From the NCBI GenBank assembly GCA_029246505.1, contig JAQWNC010000009.1, positions 1 through 64,000 of the forward strand: a stretch of 64,000 bases of DNA, written 5' to 3'. Below are positions 45,254 through 53,902 of this stretch, one piece after another. The notes beneath the pieces are model-generated. The model was not told the origin of the DNA. It saw nothing but the letters and a program-made list of their open reading frames with translations, and searched no databases. Every line of letters begins with the position of its first letter. Within the stretch, counting starts at the first letter, position 1. The DNA is from Arenicellaceae bacterium. Lineage in GTDB: Bacteria > Pseudomonadota > Gammaproteobacteria > Arenicellales > Arenicellaceae. A program made the position numbers and the translations under genes.

Positions 45254-47404
45254 ATGATAAAACTATTTAAAGTACTGGGTTGGTTGGTCTCGACACTGTT
45301 CGTGTTAATTTTACTTGCAATAGCAGTGTTACCACGGGTTTTTGATCCGAACGATTATCGAGATGAATTGGTCGACTTGGTTAAGGAGCAAACTGGGCGT
45401 GAATTAAGTCTCGATGCTGATCTTTCGCTTAGTGTATTTCCGTGGCTGGGTGTTAGTACTGGTGCGGTGTCCTTATCTCAGCCAGCAGGTTTCGATGCTC
45501 CTGATATGTTAAGTGTGACTGCGGTCGACCTGCGAGTTAAGCTAATGTCCTTGCTGCAGTCGAAGGTAGAAGTCTCGACGATAATTCTGAACGAGCCACG
45601 GGTGCATATGATGGTGATGGCATCAGGCTTAACCAGTTTGGATGGCTTGGCCGGAGAAGGTGCCAGTGAACAGGAATCCAGTGATGATGCAGCCGGTGCT
45701 GCTGTTGCATTGGCTGTTGCGGGGGTGGAATTAACCGATGGTAGTCTGATTTTTGATGACCAACAAGCTGGTCAGAGGTACGAATTAGATGATCTGCAAG
45801 TAGTCACCGGTAACTTGTTAGGTGGCGGCCTTGAGGACATATTGGTTAGCGGTACACTGATCGATAGTGCGCAGGCTGACCCGATTGAATTTAGACTAGA
45901 AGGTGATGGGTCGATAAATACGGAGAGTTATTCTCTTACTATGGCGGGACTGGCAATCAACGTTGCCCAAGGCTTGGTTAGTGCTGAATTAGACATTGGT
46001 AGACTCGAATTCGCTCAAGAAACTGGTCAGGCGGAATTATCGGGGGTCTCTGCAACCGTTAATATGTTACCTGAGAGCATTGAGTTTAGTTTGCCTGCCG
46101 CGACATTGGATTTGCAGGCGCAAACCCTGGAGGTGCCGGAGCTAATAGTCGCAATTGGAGATATGCAAATGGCTGCAAGCACATCAGGGCAGCAGATAAT
46201 TAATGCCCCGGTGTTTAGCGGAAATTTAAATGCAGCCGAATTTGACTTGCAGGCTTTGCTTGCTGGTTTGGCAGTGGATTATCAAACTAATGATCCTGAT
46301 GCTATGCGGGCAGTAGCACTAAACGCGGATTATCAAGCTACATTGGACAGTGTGTCGTTAAGTGGATTGGTTGCCCAATTAGATCAAACGAGATTGGAAG
46401 GTTCATTCTCGGCACAAAACTTTATAGCACCACAATTGACGTTCGATCTTGACATGAATGTCATGAATATTGATCGGTACTTAAGTCTGGATGTCGAAGA
46501 GGAAGACTCTGAGCTAGCTAGTTTGGCCTTGGTGTTACCAATTGCCGGATTGCGTGGTCTAAATGCCAATGGTTCTTTTGATGCAACGTCTATGACTGCG
46601 GGTGGAATGAAGCTCACGGACATTAATGTCAGTGTGGTAACCGTTGGTAATACGATGACAATTACTCCCAATGCTGCTCTCTACGGCGGTGCTATTCGTG
46701 GTGAAATAAAATTTATCGACCAACAAACTGAAGCCCTGGTAATCGTCAAGCAGGATATTTTTGACGTTGATTTAGGCGCGCTTCTTGCAGATACCGACGT
46801 AACTGATCGCTTGAGTGGGAACGGAACCTTAAATATAGACTTAACCGTAATTGAAAATGCAGCAGGTCTCAGTAATCAAGGATCGATTAAAGTTTTGGCT
46901 CGTGATGGTGCCTTAAAAGGTGTTGATATTAAGGCTATTCTTGACCAGGTCGCAGAATTGTATGCGCAAATTAAAGATAGTGAGGCCAGCGAAGACGTCG
47001 AACAAGAGCCTGAAAGCAGTGATGAAACTAAATTTTTTGAATTGACAGGGACTTTTAATATTGATGATCAGTTGATTACTAATAACGACTTTTTGATGAA
47101 AGCACCGTTGTTTCGTATGCAAGGTGAGGGCGAGATTGACCTTGCGAGCGAGTCGTTGAACTATTTAACCACGGTGGCTATTGTTACCAGTAGCGAAGGA
47201 CAGGGTGGCAAGAACAGATCAGACCTGGTTGGGCTAAATATTCCTGTGCGATTTTTCGGCAATTTATTGGCACCATCCTATAAGATTGATTTTGGCGAAA
47301 TGCTTAAGCAATTCGCTCGTTCAAAGGTGAAAGAAGAGGGAGATAAGATAAAGGAAAAGTTGGGTGAGGAAGCTGGAGAACTGTTAAAAGGGCTATTCAA
47401 TTAA
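45254..47404 (+). CDS. AsmA family protein
   Basis: A 716-aa envelope protein anchored by an N-terminal helix (LGWLVSTLFVLILLAIAVLP, residues ~8-28). The AsmA domain begins FDPNDYRDELVDLVKEQTGREL (~30-52) with LSVFPWLGVSTG. A C-terminal AsmA-like region has GIDIKAILDQVAEL-type and LTGTFNIDDQLI pieces, ending KIDFGEMLKQFARSK. AsmA-like proteins are thought to bridge the periplasm and move phospholipids. The C-terminal tail is charged (KEEGDKIKEKLGEEAG). It stands alone with ~75-100 bp on each side. Confidence 0.88.
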   Translation: MIKLFKVLGWLVSTLFVLILLAIAVLPRVFDPNDYRDELVDLVKEQTGRELSLDADLSLSVFPWLGVSTGAVSLSQPAGFDAPDMLSVTAVDLRVKLMSLLQSKVEVSTIILNEPRVHMMVMASGLTSLDGLAGEGASEQESSDDAAGAAVALAVAGVELTDGSLIFDDQQAGQRYELDDLQVVTGNLLGGGLEDILVSGTLIDSAQADPIEFRLEGDGSINTESYSLTMAGLAINVAQGLVSAELDIGRLEFAQETGQAELSGVSATVNMLPESIEFSLPAATLDLQAQTLEVPELIVAIGDMQMAASTSGQQIINAPVFSGNLNAAEFDLQALLAGLAVDYQTNDPDAMRAVALNADYQATLDSVSLSGLVAQLDQTRLEGSFSAQNFIAPQLTFDLDMNVMNIDRYLSLDVEEEDSELASLALVLPIAGLRGLNANGSFDATSMTAGGMKLTDINVSVVTVGNTMTITPNAALYGGAIRGEIKFIDQQTEALVIVKQDIFDVDLGALLADTDVTDRLSGNGTLNIDLTVIENAAGLSNQGSIKVLARDGALKGVDIKAILDQVAELYAQIKDSEASEDVEQEPESSDETKFFELTGTFNIDDQLITNNDFLMKAPLFRMQGEGEIDLASESLNYLTTVAIVTSSEGQGGKNRSDLVGLNIPVRFFGNLLAPSYKIDFGEMLKQFARSKVKEEGDKIKEKLGEEAGELLKGLFN

Positions 47405-47481
47405 CTGTATGTAAATAGATAAAGCATCTGTGTAACATCTAGGGGTACACTTGGTATGAATTGGTCAGGAGTAGGAGAGAT

Positions 47482-48057
47482 ATGAAGTTGAATAAGCGCT
47501 GCGGCTTGTTGCTTAGCTATTTGCTATTGATGACGGTTGCTCATTCAGTGCACGCGGCCAAAATTATCAATGGCAATGTCGATCGGAAAGATGGAATTTT
47601 TAGTGTGGACTACATTGCGGAAGTAGATGTGAGCCCACAGGTACTTGCGAACGCTATATTAAATTATGAAGAATATGTTCGTCTGTCGCCGCTAGTTGAG
47701 GACATTAGTTTTAGTCAAGCGGCCACCGACTTTCCCCGAGTGAACGTTAAATTACGTATCTGTATATTGTATCTCTGCCGTTCGGTTAACAAATTAACAG
47801 ATGTAATAGTCCGGTCACCTCGTGAGTTTGAATTTAGAGGAATTGACGGCGAGGGTGACTTTAAGCAATCGAGGGAAATAACAAAGATTATTGATATAGA
47901 CGGCAATCCCAGTAGGGCAATTTTTGAGTATTCAGCAAAGTTAAACCCTAAGTTTTTTGTGCCACCATTTATTGGAAGTTGGATAGTTGGACGCCAGGTG
48001 ACAAGGGAGCTTATGGGTACTTTGCGTCGACTGGAAGAGGCGCAGGAACAACAGTAG
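47482..48057 (+). CDS. Secreted SRPBCC (START-like) domain protein
   Basis: About 191 aa from ATG 47482, selected because GGAGAG lies just upstream; seven extra codons are open before it. The signal peptide ends VHAAKI (residues ~22-26). The remaining chain has the SRPBCC/polyketide-cyclase profile: VDVSPQVLANAILNYEEYVRL at the first helix, then REFEFRGIDGEGDFKQSREIT and a long C-terminal helix with IVGRQVTRELMGTLRRLEE. Probably binds a lipid or other hydrophobic ligand in the periplasm. Similar proteins can lie beside AsmA genes, which fits a lipid role. Confidence 0.7.
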   Translation: MKLNKRCGLLLSYLLLMTVAHSVHAAKIINGNVDRKDGIFSVDYIAEVDVSPQVLANAILNYEEYVRLSPLVEDISFSQAATDFPRVNVKLRICILYLCRSVNKLTDVIVRSPREFEFRGIDGEGDFKQSREITKIIDIDGNPSRAIFEYSAKLNPKFFVPPFIGSWIVGRQVTRELMGTLRRLEEAQEQQ

Positions 48058-48220
48058 TGAGTTGTATAAGCGCGAAGCCTTAATAGAGTTGCTACAATTT
48101 TTGAGCGCTAAGCGCTAGAATCGCCGGTTCGTTTTCAATGTTGATTAGTAGCTAACAACTAACCAGCATTTAATTTTTGATTGACCAGTAAACACTTTTT
48201 TTAACAAAAACCGGTTTAAC

Positions 48221-48226
48221 TATAAT
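48221..48226 (+). promoter_or_regulatory. Consensus -10 box immediately upstream of ilvD
   Basis: TATAAT at 48221-48226 is a perfect -10 hexamer, 12 bases before the ilvD ATG. Transcription from it would begin at about 48233, giving almost no leader. The -35 region is weak (TTTTTA at 17-bp spacing). Confidence 0.45.
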
Positions 48227-48237
48227 TATATTCAGCA

Positions 48238-49914
48238 ATGGCTCAGATTAATAGATTTAGTTCTCGGGTAACTCAACCCAAGTCACAAGGAGCGTCACAA
48301 GCTCAGCTTTACGGCACTGGAATGTCTCGTGAAGACATGGACCGTGCGCAGGTAGGCATAGCAAGCATGTGGTGGGAAGGAAACACTTGCAATATGCATT
48401 TGAATGATTTGGCCGCAGAGGTAAAAGCTGGTGTGACTGATGCAGATATGGTCGGCATGCGGTTTAATACGATTGGTGTGAGCGACGGTATTGCCAACGG
48501 TACTTCAGGTATGTCGTATTCACTTCAATCAAGAGATATTATTGCTGATTCAATTGAAACTGTTGTATCGGCACAATGGTATGACGGTGTGATCACTATT
48601 CCTGGGTGCGACAAGAATATGCCCGGTTGTATCATTGCCATGTCACGACTCGATCGCCCCGCGATCATGGTTTATGGCGGTTCAATCAAGCCTGGACTAT
48701 TGGGGAAAATTTCGCTGGATATAATTTCTGCATTTCAGGCATATGGCGAATACTTGTCTGACAAGATTGATGATGATGAGCGCATTCGGGTAATACAAAA
48801 ATCCTGTCCTGGCGCTGGCGCCTGCGCAGGAATGTATACAGCGAATACCATGGCTAGCGCGATTGAAGTAATGGGCATGAGCCTGCCTTATAGCTCGTCT
48901 ATGCCCGCTATTGATCTAGGCAAACTCGATGAGTGTCGGCGAGCGGGGGCGGCGCTGAAAAATTTATTGAAAAAAGACATCAAGCCTAGTGATATTTTGA
49001 CTCGTGCATCATTTGAGAACGCGATGGTTTTGATTACGATATTGGGCGGTTCCACCAATGCTGTGTTGCATTTACTGGCAATGGCACGTGCTGCGGGGGT
49101 GGAACTCAATATCGATGATTTCCAGGCGGTCACCGATCGAACCCCGTTACTCGCTGATCTTAAGCCTAGTGGTCGTTATTCTATGTTGGACCTGCACGAA
49201 AAGGGTGGCACACCAGCAGTGATTAAATTTTTACTGGCAGAAGGTTTGCTCGATGGTAGCTGCATCACCGTAACCGGGAGAACTTTGGCTGAAAACGTGG
49301 CTGATCTCCCAGGCTTGGAGGCAGGTCAGGGTATTATTCGACCAATAAACGATCCAATCAAAGCCGAAGGCCATATCCAGATACTAAAAGGAAATTTGGC
49401 CCCTGGAGGCGCAGTGGCAAAGATTACCGGCAAGGAGGGCGAACGCTTTGTTGGCCCTGCTCGAGTGTTTGATTCGGAAGAATTGATGCTTGCTGCGTTG
49501 GAGCAAGGTAAGATACTTGCTGGTGATGTTGTGGTTATCAGATATGAAGGCCCGAAGGGCGGCCCGGGCATGCCTGAAATGTTGACTCCGACGTCTGCTG
49601 TTATGGGCGCCGGACTGGGAGATAAAGTCGCGATGATGACCGACGGTAGGTTCTCCGGTGGATCACATGGTTTTATTATTGGTCATGTTGTTCCAGAAGC
49701 TCAGGAAGGTGGGCCACTCGCGCTTATAAATGATGGTGACGTAATAACGCTGGATGCTGTAGATAATCGTATTGATGTTGATGTTTCAGATCAGGAGATG
49801 GTTGAACGACGAGCAAATTGGATAATGCCGGCCTACAAAGCAAATCGCGGTACATTGTTTAAGTATATTAATACTGTAAAAGATGCATCGAACGGTTGTG
49901 TAACCGATGAATAG
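48238..49914 (+). CDS. ilvD: Dihydroxy-acid dehydratase
   Basis: A 558-aa iron-sulfur enzyme of branched-chain amino acid and pantothenate synthesis: removes water from 2,3-dihydroxy-isovalerate and its homologue. Cluster cysteines: [12 protein letters not shown] (~50), [10 protein letters not shown] (~120) and [18 protein letters not shown] (~195). [20 protein letters not shown] is the expected N-terminus, so the start is right even though no ribosome site precedes it. [17 protein letters not shown] is conserved near the end. gloA follows after 18 bp. Confidence 0.96.
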   Translation: MAQINRFSSRVTQPKSQGASQAQLYGTGMSREDMDRAQVGIASMWWEGNTCNMHLNDLAAEVKAGVTDADMVGMRFNTIGVSDGIANGTSGMSYSLQSRDIIADSIETVVSAQWYDGVITIPGCDKNMPGCIIAMSRLDRPAIMVYGGSIKPGLLGKISLDIISAFQAYGEYLSDKIDDDERIRVIQKSCPGAGACAGMYTANTMASAIEVMGMSLPYSSSMPAIDLGKLDECRRAGAALKNLLKKDIKPSDILTRASFENAMVLITILGGSTNAVLHLLAMARAAGVELNIDDFQAVTDRTPLLADLKPSGRYSMLDLHEKGGTPAVIKFLLAEGLLDGSCITVTGRTLAENVADLPGLEAGQGIIRPINDPIKAEGHIQILKGNLAPGGAVAKITGKEGERFVGPARVFDSEELMLAALEQGKILAGDVVVIRYEGPKGGPGMPEMLTPTSAVMGAGLGDKVAMMTDGRFSGGSHGFIIGHVVPEAQEGGPLALINDGDVITLDAVDNRIDVDVSDQEMVERRANWIMPAYKANRGTLFKYINTVKDASNGCVTDE

Positions 49915-49932
49915 ATTGATTTTGGAGATTAG

Positions 49933-50316
49933 ATGAGAATATTACACACGATGTTGCGGGTTGGTGATCTGGACCGATCTATAGCTTTTTATACCGAAAT
50001 TCTTGGAATGAAGTTGATGCGTAAGGATGATTACCCTGAGGGTAAGTTCACTAACGTATTTATCGGTTATGGTGATGAAACGACTGATGCTGTGCTTGAA
50101 TTAACGCACAACTGGGAAACGTCTGAGTATGATATTGGTTCAGCTTATGGGCATATCGCAATTGAGGTCGATGACGTGTATCGAGCGGTTGAAGATATAC
50201 GGAAACGTGGCGGCGAAATCTCGCGTGAGGCGGGCCCGATGAAAGGTGGAAGCCGTGTGCTGGCATTTGTACGGGACCCTGACGGATATGCCATAGAGTT
50301 GCTTGGAGTAGAATAG
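49933..50316 (+). CDS. gloA: Lactoylglutathione lyase (glyoxalase I)
   Basis: A 127-aa metal-dependent isomerase converting the methylglyoxal-glutathione hemithioacetal to lactoylglutathione. [20 protein letters not shown] holds the metal His (His5), [16 protein letters not shown] a Glu, [13 protein letters not shown] the second His and [10 protein letters not shown] the final Glu. This is the short bacterial Ni-type form. It is close behind ilvD and likely co-transcribed. The ribosome site is TTGGAG. Confidence 0.95.
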   Translation: MRILHTMLRVGDLDRSIAFYTEILGMKLMRKDDYPEGKFTNVFIGYGDETTDAVLELTHNWETSEYDIGSAYGHIAIEVDDVYRAVEDIRKRGGEISREAGPMKGGSRVLAFVRDPDGYAIELLGVE

Positions 50317-50476
50317 TATTTATTGGATGTGAATTTATTGAAAAATTCGGTTAAATTTTATTCATAGTTAATAGTGGCTGCCCTTTGCCGCAGGTTAAAC
50401 TGACGTTACAATACCGTGTATAAGTTAGGGGAGTCACAGTATTAGTGATTCGCAAATAATCTATAGAGGAAAAAAT

Positions 50477-50863
50477 ATGAAATATGCACTTTCAATGTTA
50501 GCCATGGCGGTTTTTACAGCACCTGCATTTGCACAGGACTTGTCTGCGCCACCTTCTGATTTAGTTGAGATTGTTGTTCCTGATCTAGCGGCTGCTTGTG
50601 AATTATCCGAACCGCCTGCCGCGATAGAAGACGGCGCTGGTTACGATGCTTTGGTCGCTGCTCAAGGTGATGTAAAAAGCTTTCAGACAAGCGCAGAGGC
50701 TTATCGTGAATGTCTGGACGGTGTGCGTGACGCGCCTGATTTGACTGAAGGTAACGAGATTGCTTTAAATGCGCTGCATGACCAAAGTGTTGATTTGGAA
50801 GAACAAGTTGCTGGTAGATTCAACGAAGCAGTAAAAGCTTATAAGGCTGCAAATCCTGATTAA
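50477..50863 (+). CDS. Hypothetical secreted helical protein
   Basis: A 128-aa protein with a clear signal peptide (MKYALSMLAMAVFTAPAFAQ). The mature part is acidic and Ala-rich, with two Cys (AACELSEPP, AYRECLDGV) and long amphipathic helix potential from residue ~60 to the end (ALHDQSVDLEEQVAGRFNEA). No family recognised. A GAGG ribosome site is present. It stands alone between gloA and rarA. Confidence 0.65.
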   Translation: MKYALSMLAMAVFTAPAFAQDLSAPPSDLVEIVVPDLAAACELSEPPAAIEDGAGYDALVAAQGDVKSFQTSAEAYRECLDGVRDAPDLTEGNEIALNALHDQSVDLEEQVAGRFNEAVKAYKAANPD

Positions 50864-51013
50864 GTCTAGCTTGTTCGTGACTTTATTTTAAAGTAATACC
50901 TGGTAGTAGGCTTGAATACTGAACTTAGAGCTGATTGCCTTAATAATTACTTGCCTTTTTAACTGCGAAATATAGCGGAGTGAGCTATAGATACTCGACC
51001 GCTAGCAGATAGA

Positions 51014-52270
51014 ATGCGGCCCAGTCACCTCGACGAGGTGACTGGGCATTTGCATTTATTGGGTGAGGGAAAGCCTTTGCGCAGGGTCATTGAGGCCGGG
51101 AAATTACACTCAATGGTGTTTTGGGGACCGCCGGGCACCGGTAAAACTACATTGGCCAGATTGCTGGCGAACCATACAGAGGCAGAATTTATAACCTTGT
51201 CTGCGGTGCTCGCGGGGGTGAAGGATATTCGATTAGCCACTGAAACTGCCTGGGCTCGGCAGCAGGCAGGTTTGGGCGATACGGTTTTGTTTGTTGATGA
51301 AGTACACCGCTTCAATAAAGCCCAGCAAGATGCATTTCTTCCGCATATTGAAGATGGCACGATTATATTTATCGGCGCTACGACTGAAAACCCGTCTTTT
51401 GAATTAAATAATGCCCTGCTATCCAGATTACGTGTTTACGTACTTAAATCGCTTGATGGAAATGAGCTGCGATCGTTGATTAATCGCGCCCTTAAAAATA
51501 CAGAGTGTGGATTGGGCGGCTCTGATCTGAGCATAGATGAAGGGGCTGTCTCCGCGTTAGTGAATTACGCTGATGGCGATGCCAGACGTGTTTTAGGTGC
51601 ATTGGAACTCGCAGCTGATTTGACTCTTGATGGAAAAATTAGTCTACAAGTGTCGAGCGAGGTGCTGGCTGGAGGGTCGGTGCGCAGGTTTGATAAAGGC
51701 GGCGACGCATTTTATGAGCAGATTTCTGCGTTGCATAAATCCGTGCGGGGCTCATCACCCGACGCTGCACTTTATTGGCTATGCCGAATGTTAGATGGGG
51801 GTTGTGACCCTCTATACGTTGCACGCCGTGTAGTCCGAATGGCGTCAGAGGACATAGGTAATGCGGATCCACGCGGTTTGGCTTTAGCTTTGGATGCGTG
51901 GCTGGTACAGGAACGATTAGGTAGCCCTGAGGGTGAATTAGCAATTGCTCAAGCGGTGGTTTATCTGTCAGTAGCGCCAAAAAGTAACGCCGTTTATGCG
52001 GCCTATAAGGCGGCGATGGTAGATGCGAAATTATATGGATCGCTTGAAGTGCCAATGCATTTACGAAATGCTCCGACCAAACTAATGAAGGATATGGCAC
52101 ACGGAGAAAGGTACAGATATGCTCATAATGAAGAAGGTGGATATGCTGCGGGCGAAAATTACTTTCCTGACGAGATGGAGCCTGGAGTCTATTACCATCC
52201 GCTTGACCAAGGGTTGGAGATAAAAATTGCTGAAAAGATGGCTCGTTTGAGACAAAAAGATAAGGAATAG
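51014..52270 (+). CDS. rarA: Replication-associated recombination protein A (RarA/MgsA), AAA+ ATPase
   Basis: A AAA+ ATPase acting at stalled replication forks, related to clamp loaders. Walker A WGPPGTGKTTLARLLA (residues ~36-50), Walker B TVLFVDEVHRFNKAQQDAFL, sensor 1 GATTENPSFELN and SRLRVYVL follow in order, with the C-terminal tetramerisation region (KSNAVYAAYKAA). The first ATG at 51014 gives 418 aa. However, codons just upstream read PLADR-MRP, matching the PLAxRMRP block that usually lies within the N-terminus, and only an ATA (50987), with a good GGAG site, is available as a start. The true N-terminus may be nine residues longer. Confidence 0.93.
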   Translation: MRPSHLDEVTGHLHLLGEGKPLRRVIEAGKLHSMVFWGPPGTGKTTLARLLANHTEAEFITLSAVLAGVKDIRLATETAWARQQAGLGDTVLFVDEVHRFNKAQQDAFLPHIEDGTIIFIGATTENPSFELNNALLSRLRVYVLKSLDGNELRSLINRALKNTECGLGGSDLSIDEGAVSALVNYADGDARRVLGALELAADLTLDGKISLQVSSEVLAGGSVRRFDKGGDAFYEQISALHKSVRGSSPDAALYWLCRMLDGGCDPLYVARRVVRMASEDIGNADPRGLALALDAWLVQERLGSPEGELAIAQAVVYLSVAPKSNAVYAAYKAAMVDAKLYGSLEVPMHLRNAPTKLMKDMAHGERYRYAHNEEGGYAAGENYFPDEMEPGVYYHPLDQGLEIKIAEKMARLRQKDKE

Positions 52271-52379
52271 CGTTAAACCCTACAATTGTATAGTGGGGTA
52301 TGAACTGTATAAAAATTGGAGTAAAGCATTCCGGTTAGTGGCAAACTTAACTGTGTAATAACAGGAAACAGGGTCTAAC

Positions 52380-52796
52380 TTGAGTAAGCAATATTTTAAG
52401 AATTTGGAAACAGCTGAAGTCGGTGAGCAACGCTCTGTAGATGAACTAGTTGATAATATTCGGTTTAATGAGCAGGGGTTGATTCCTGCTGTTTCGCAGG
52501 ACATCGTTACTGGTGAGGTGTTGATGTTGGCCTACATGAATATTGAAGCACTTAAGAGAACGCTTGATTCCGGGCACATGACGTTTTGGTCGCGTTCTCG
52601 CCAGACATACTGGCGGAAAGGGGAGGCGTCTGGGCACGTACAAAACTTAATCGAGATGCTTGTTGATTGTGATGGGGACGCGTTGCTTTGCAAGGTTGAA
52701 CAGAGCGGGCCCGCGTGTCATACCAATCGGCGAGGGTGCTTTTATTTAAGAGTTAATGGAGATACTGCCATCGTCGAAGTTATGGATAGTATTTAG
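52380..52796 (+). CDS. hisI: Phosphoribosyl-AMP cyclohydrolase
   Basis: A 138-aa single-domain HisI: opens the adenine ring of phosphoribosyl-AMP, third step of histidine synthesis. [39 protein letters not shown] and the zinc/magnesium segment [20 protein letters not shown] with a later RRGCFY are all present. The HisE (pyrophosphohydrolase) domain is not fused and no other his genes are nearby. The start is TTG, with AGGAAACAGGG upstream. The N-terminal ~30 residues form an unusual short extension. Confidence 0.93.
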   Translation: MSKQYFKNLETAEVGEQRSVDELVDNIRFNEQGLIPAVSQDIVTGEVLMLAYMNIEALKRTLDSGHMTFWSRSRQTYWRKGEASGHVQNLIEMLVDCDGDALLCKVEQSGPACHTNRRGCFYLRVNGDTAIVEVMDSI

Positions 52797-52807
52797 CAGG
52801 CCAGTAG

Positions 52808-53296
52808 CTAGGTTTGGCTTTCGCAGGCGCCGCATAGGCCGGTTATTTCAATAGATTGTCGGTTGGCGTTAAAACCAGTGGACGCTGCAGTGGCATCAAT
52901 TGCTTTAATGATTCTTAGATCCTCGATTTCCGCAACACTTTTACATTGGGTACAGATTAGAAACTGACCTTGATGACCTTCATCTGGTGCGGGGCAGCCT
53001 ATGTACGCGTTTAGCGATGCCAGCCTATGAATTAGTTTGGCATGGACCAAAAAGTCCAAAGCTCGGTAAGCAGTTGGCGGCGAAGGTTTGTGGCCTCGTG
53101 TCCGTAGTTCTTCCAAAACATCATACGCGCCAACTGGTTTATGGGTTTGCCAAACTATTGTTAGAACTTCTTTTCTTAGTGCAGTTAGTTTGAGGCCTTT
53201 GCCGGCACAGCTCACTTCAGCTTGTTCAAGGGCCTCCTGAGTACAATGTGCGTGGTTGTGCTGCCCGAAAAACGGGCTGATAATTTTGTCACTCAA
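52808..53296 (-). CDS. zur: Zinc uptake regulator Zur (Fur family)
   Basis: A 162-aa Fur-family repressor, most like Zur. CAGKGLKLTALRKEVLTIVW and GYxxPPTAYRALDFL-type segments (SPPTAYRALDFLVHAKLIHR) form the DNA-binding winged helix. QFLICTQCKSVAEIED and ITGLCGACES supply the two CxxC structural zinc pairs, and a His-rich NHAHCTQ lies at the N-terminus. The start is TTG at 53296. A palindrome just upstream could be its own operator. Divergent from the MerC-like gene, which is often found with zur in marine gammaproteobacteria. Confidence 0.9.
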   Translation of the reverse strand: MSDKIISPFFGQHNHAHCTQEALEQAEVSCAGKGLKLTALRKEVLTIVWQTHKPVGAYDVLEELRTRGHKPSPPTAYRALDFLVHAKLIHRLASLNAYIGCPAPDEGHQGQFLICTQCKSVAEIEDLRIIKAIDATAASTGFNANRQSIEITGLCGACESQT

Positions 53297-53309
53297 TGGG
53301 TCACCTTTT

Positions 53310-53329
53310 TGTTATAGTATTACATAACA
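53310..53329. promoter_or_regulatory. Candidate Zur operator between zur and the MerC-like gene
   Basis: TGTTATAGTATTACATAACA is an imperfect 20-bp palindrome (outer TGTTAT/ATAACA exact). It resembles the AT-rich Zur/Fur-type box GTTATA-n-TATAAC and is placed 14 bp from the zur start, where it could repress both divergent genes. Confidence 0.55.
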
Positions 53330-53418
53330 GTGGTCGGTGCCAAAGCTGATATTAATGGGTCTCAAACCTATTGGATCAGGCGCATGTTCTATACTTTTAC
53401 CTTATTGGTTGTATTATT

Positions 53419-53838
53419 TTGAGTGCTCAATTTTCCCGCCGTTTAGACAAACTAGCTATCATTTTTGCAGGACTATGTCTGGTGCACTGCCTGTTGTTGC
53501 CGCTAGTGCTGACCGTCGGCTCGATCGCAAGCGTTGGATTTATGGGGCATGATCAGTTCCACCAATTTATGTTATGGATGGTTCTTCCCGTGAGTTTAAT
53601 AGCACTCGGTATTGGCTGCGCACGGCACCGGAATGGCCTGGTTGCGGGAACCGGAATATTTGGTTTATGTTTAATTGTGTTGGCATCCGTGACCCAGCAC
53701 GGCTTGTTGCCTGAGCCTTTTGAATTAACTTCGGCGGTTGCAGGTTCTTTTCTGCTATCGATTAGTCACGCGCTTAATTATCGTCAGTGCCGCACTAGCC
53801 ACTGTTGCGAGCATGACCCAGGTGTGATTGGCGAGTAG
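53419..53838 (+). CDS. MerC-domain small membrane protein
   Basis: A ~139-aa membrane protein with four helices. DKLAIIFAGLCLVHCLLLPLV is the MerC signature (Cys and His-Cys-Leu in helix 1), GHDQFHQFMLWMVLPVSL follows in helix 2, and the tail RTSHCCEHDPG is rich in Cys and His. The family carries Hg(II) in mer operons, but here zur is the neighbour and a zinc-related role is more plausible. The start at TTG 53419 gives the standard short N-terminus; the frame is open 16 codons further up. Confidence 0.78.
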   Translation: MSAQFSRRLDKLAIIFAGLCLVHCLLLPLVLTVGSIASVGFMGHDQFHQFMLWMVLPVSLIALGIGCARHRNGLVAGTGIFGLCLIVLASVTQHGLLPEPFELTSAVAGSFLLSISHALNYRQCRTSHCCEHDPGVIGE

Positions 53839-53902
53839 TTACAAGTTTAGAAGGGTCTAAATTAAGGCAGACTTTGATTGGGGGTTGGGGGTTGCGCGTT
53901 AC

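Noticed and set aside
53371-53418. Longer MerC-like protein starting at TTG 53371
   Set aside because: The added 16 residues have no counterpart in the family, whose N-terminus begins just before the DKLA-type helix; TTG 53419 fits better.
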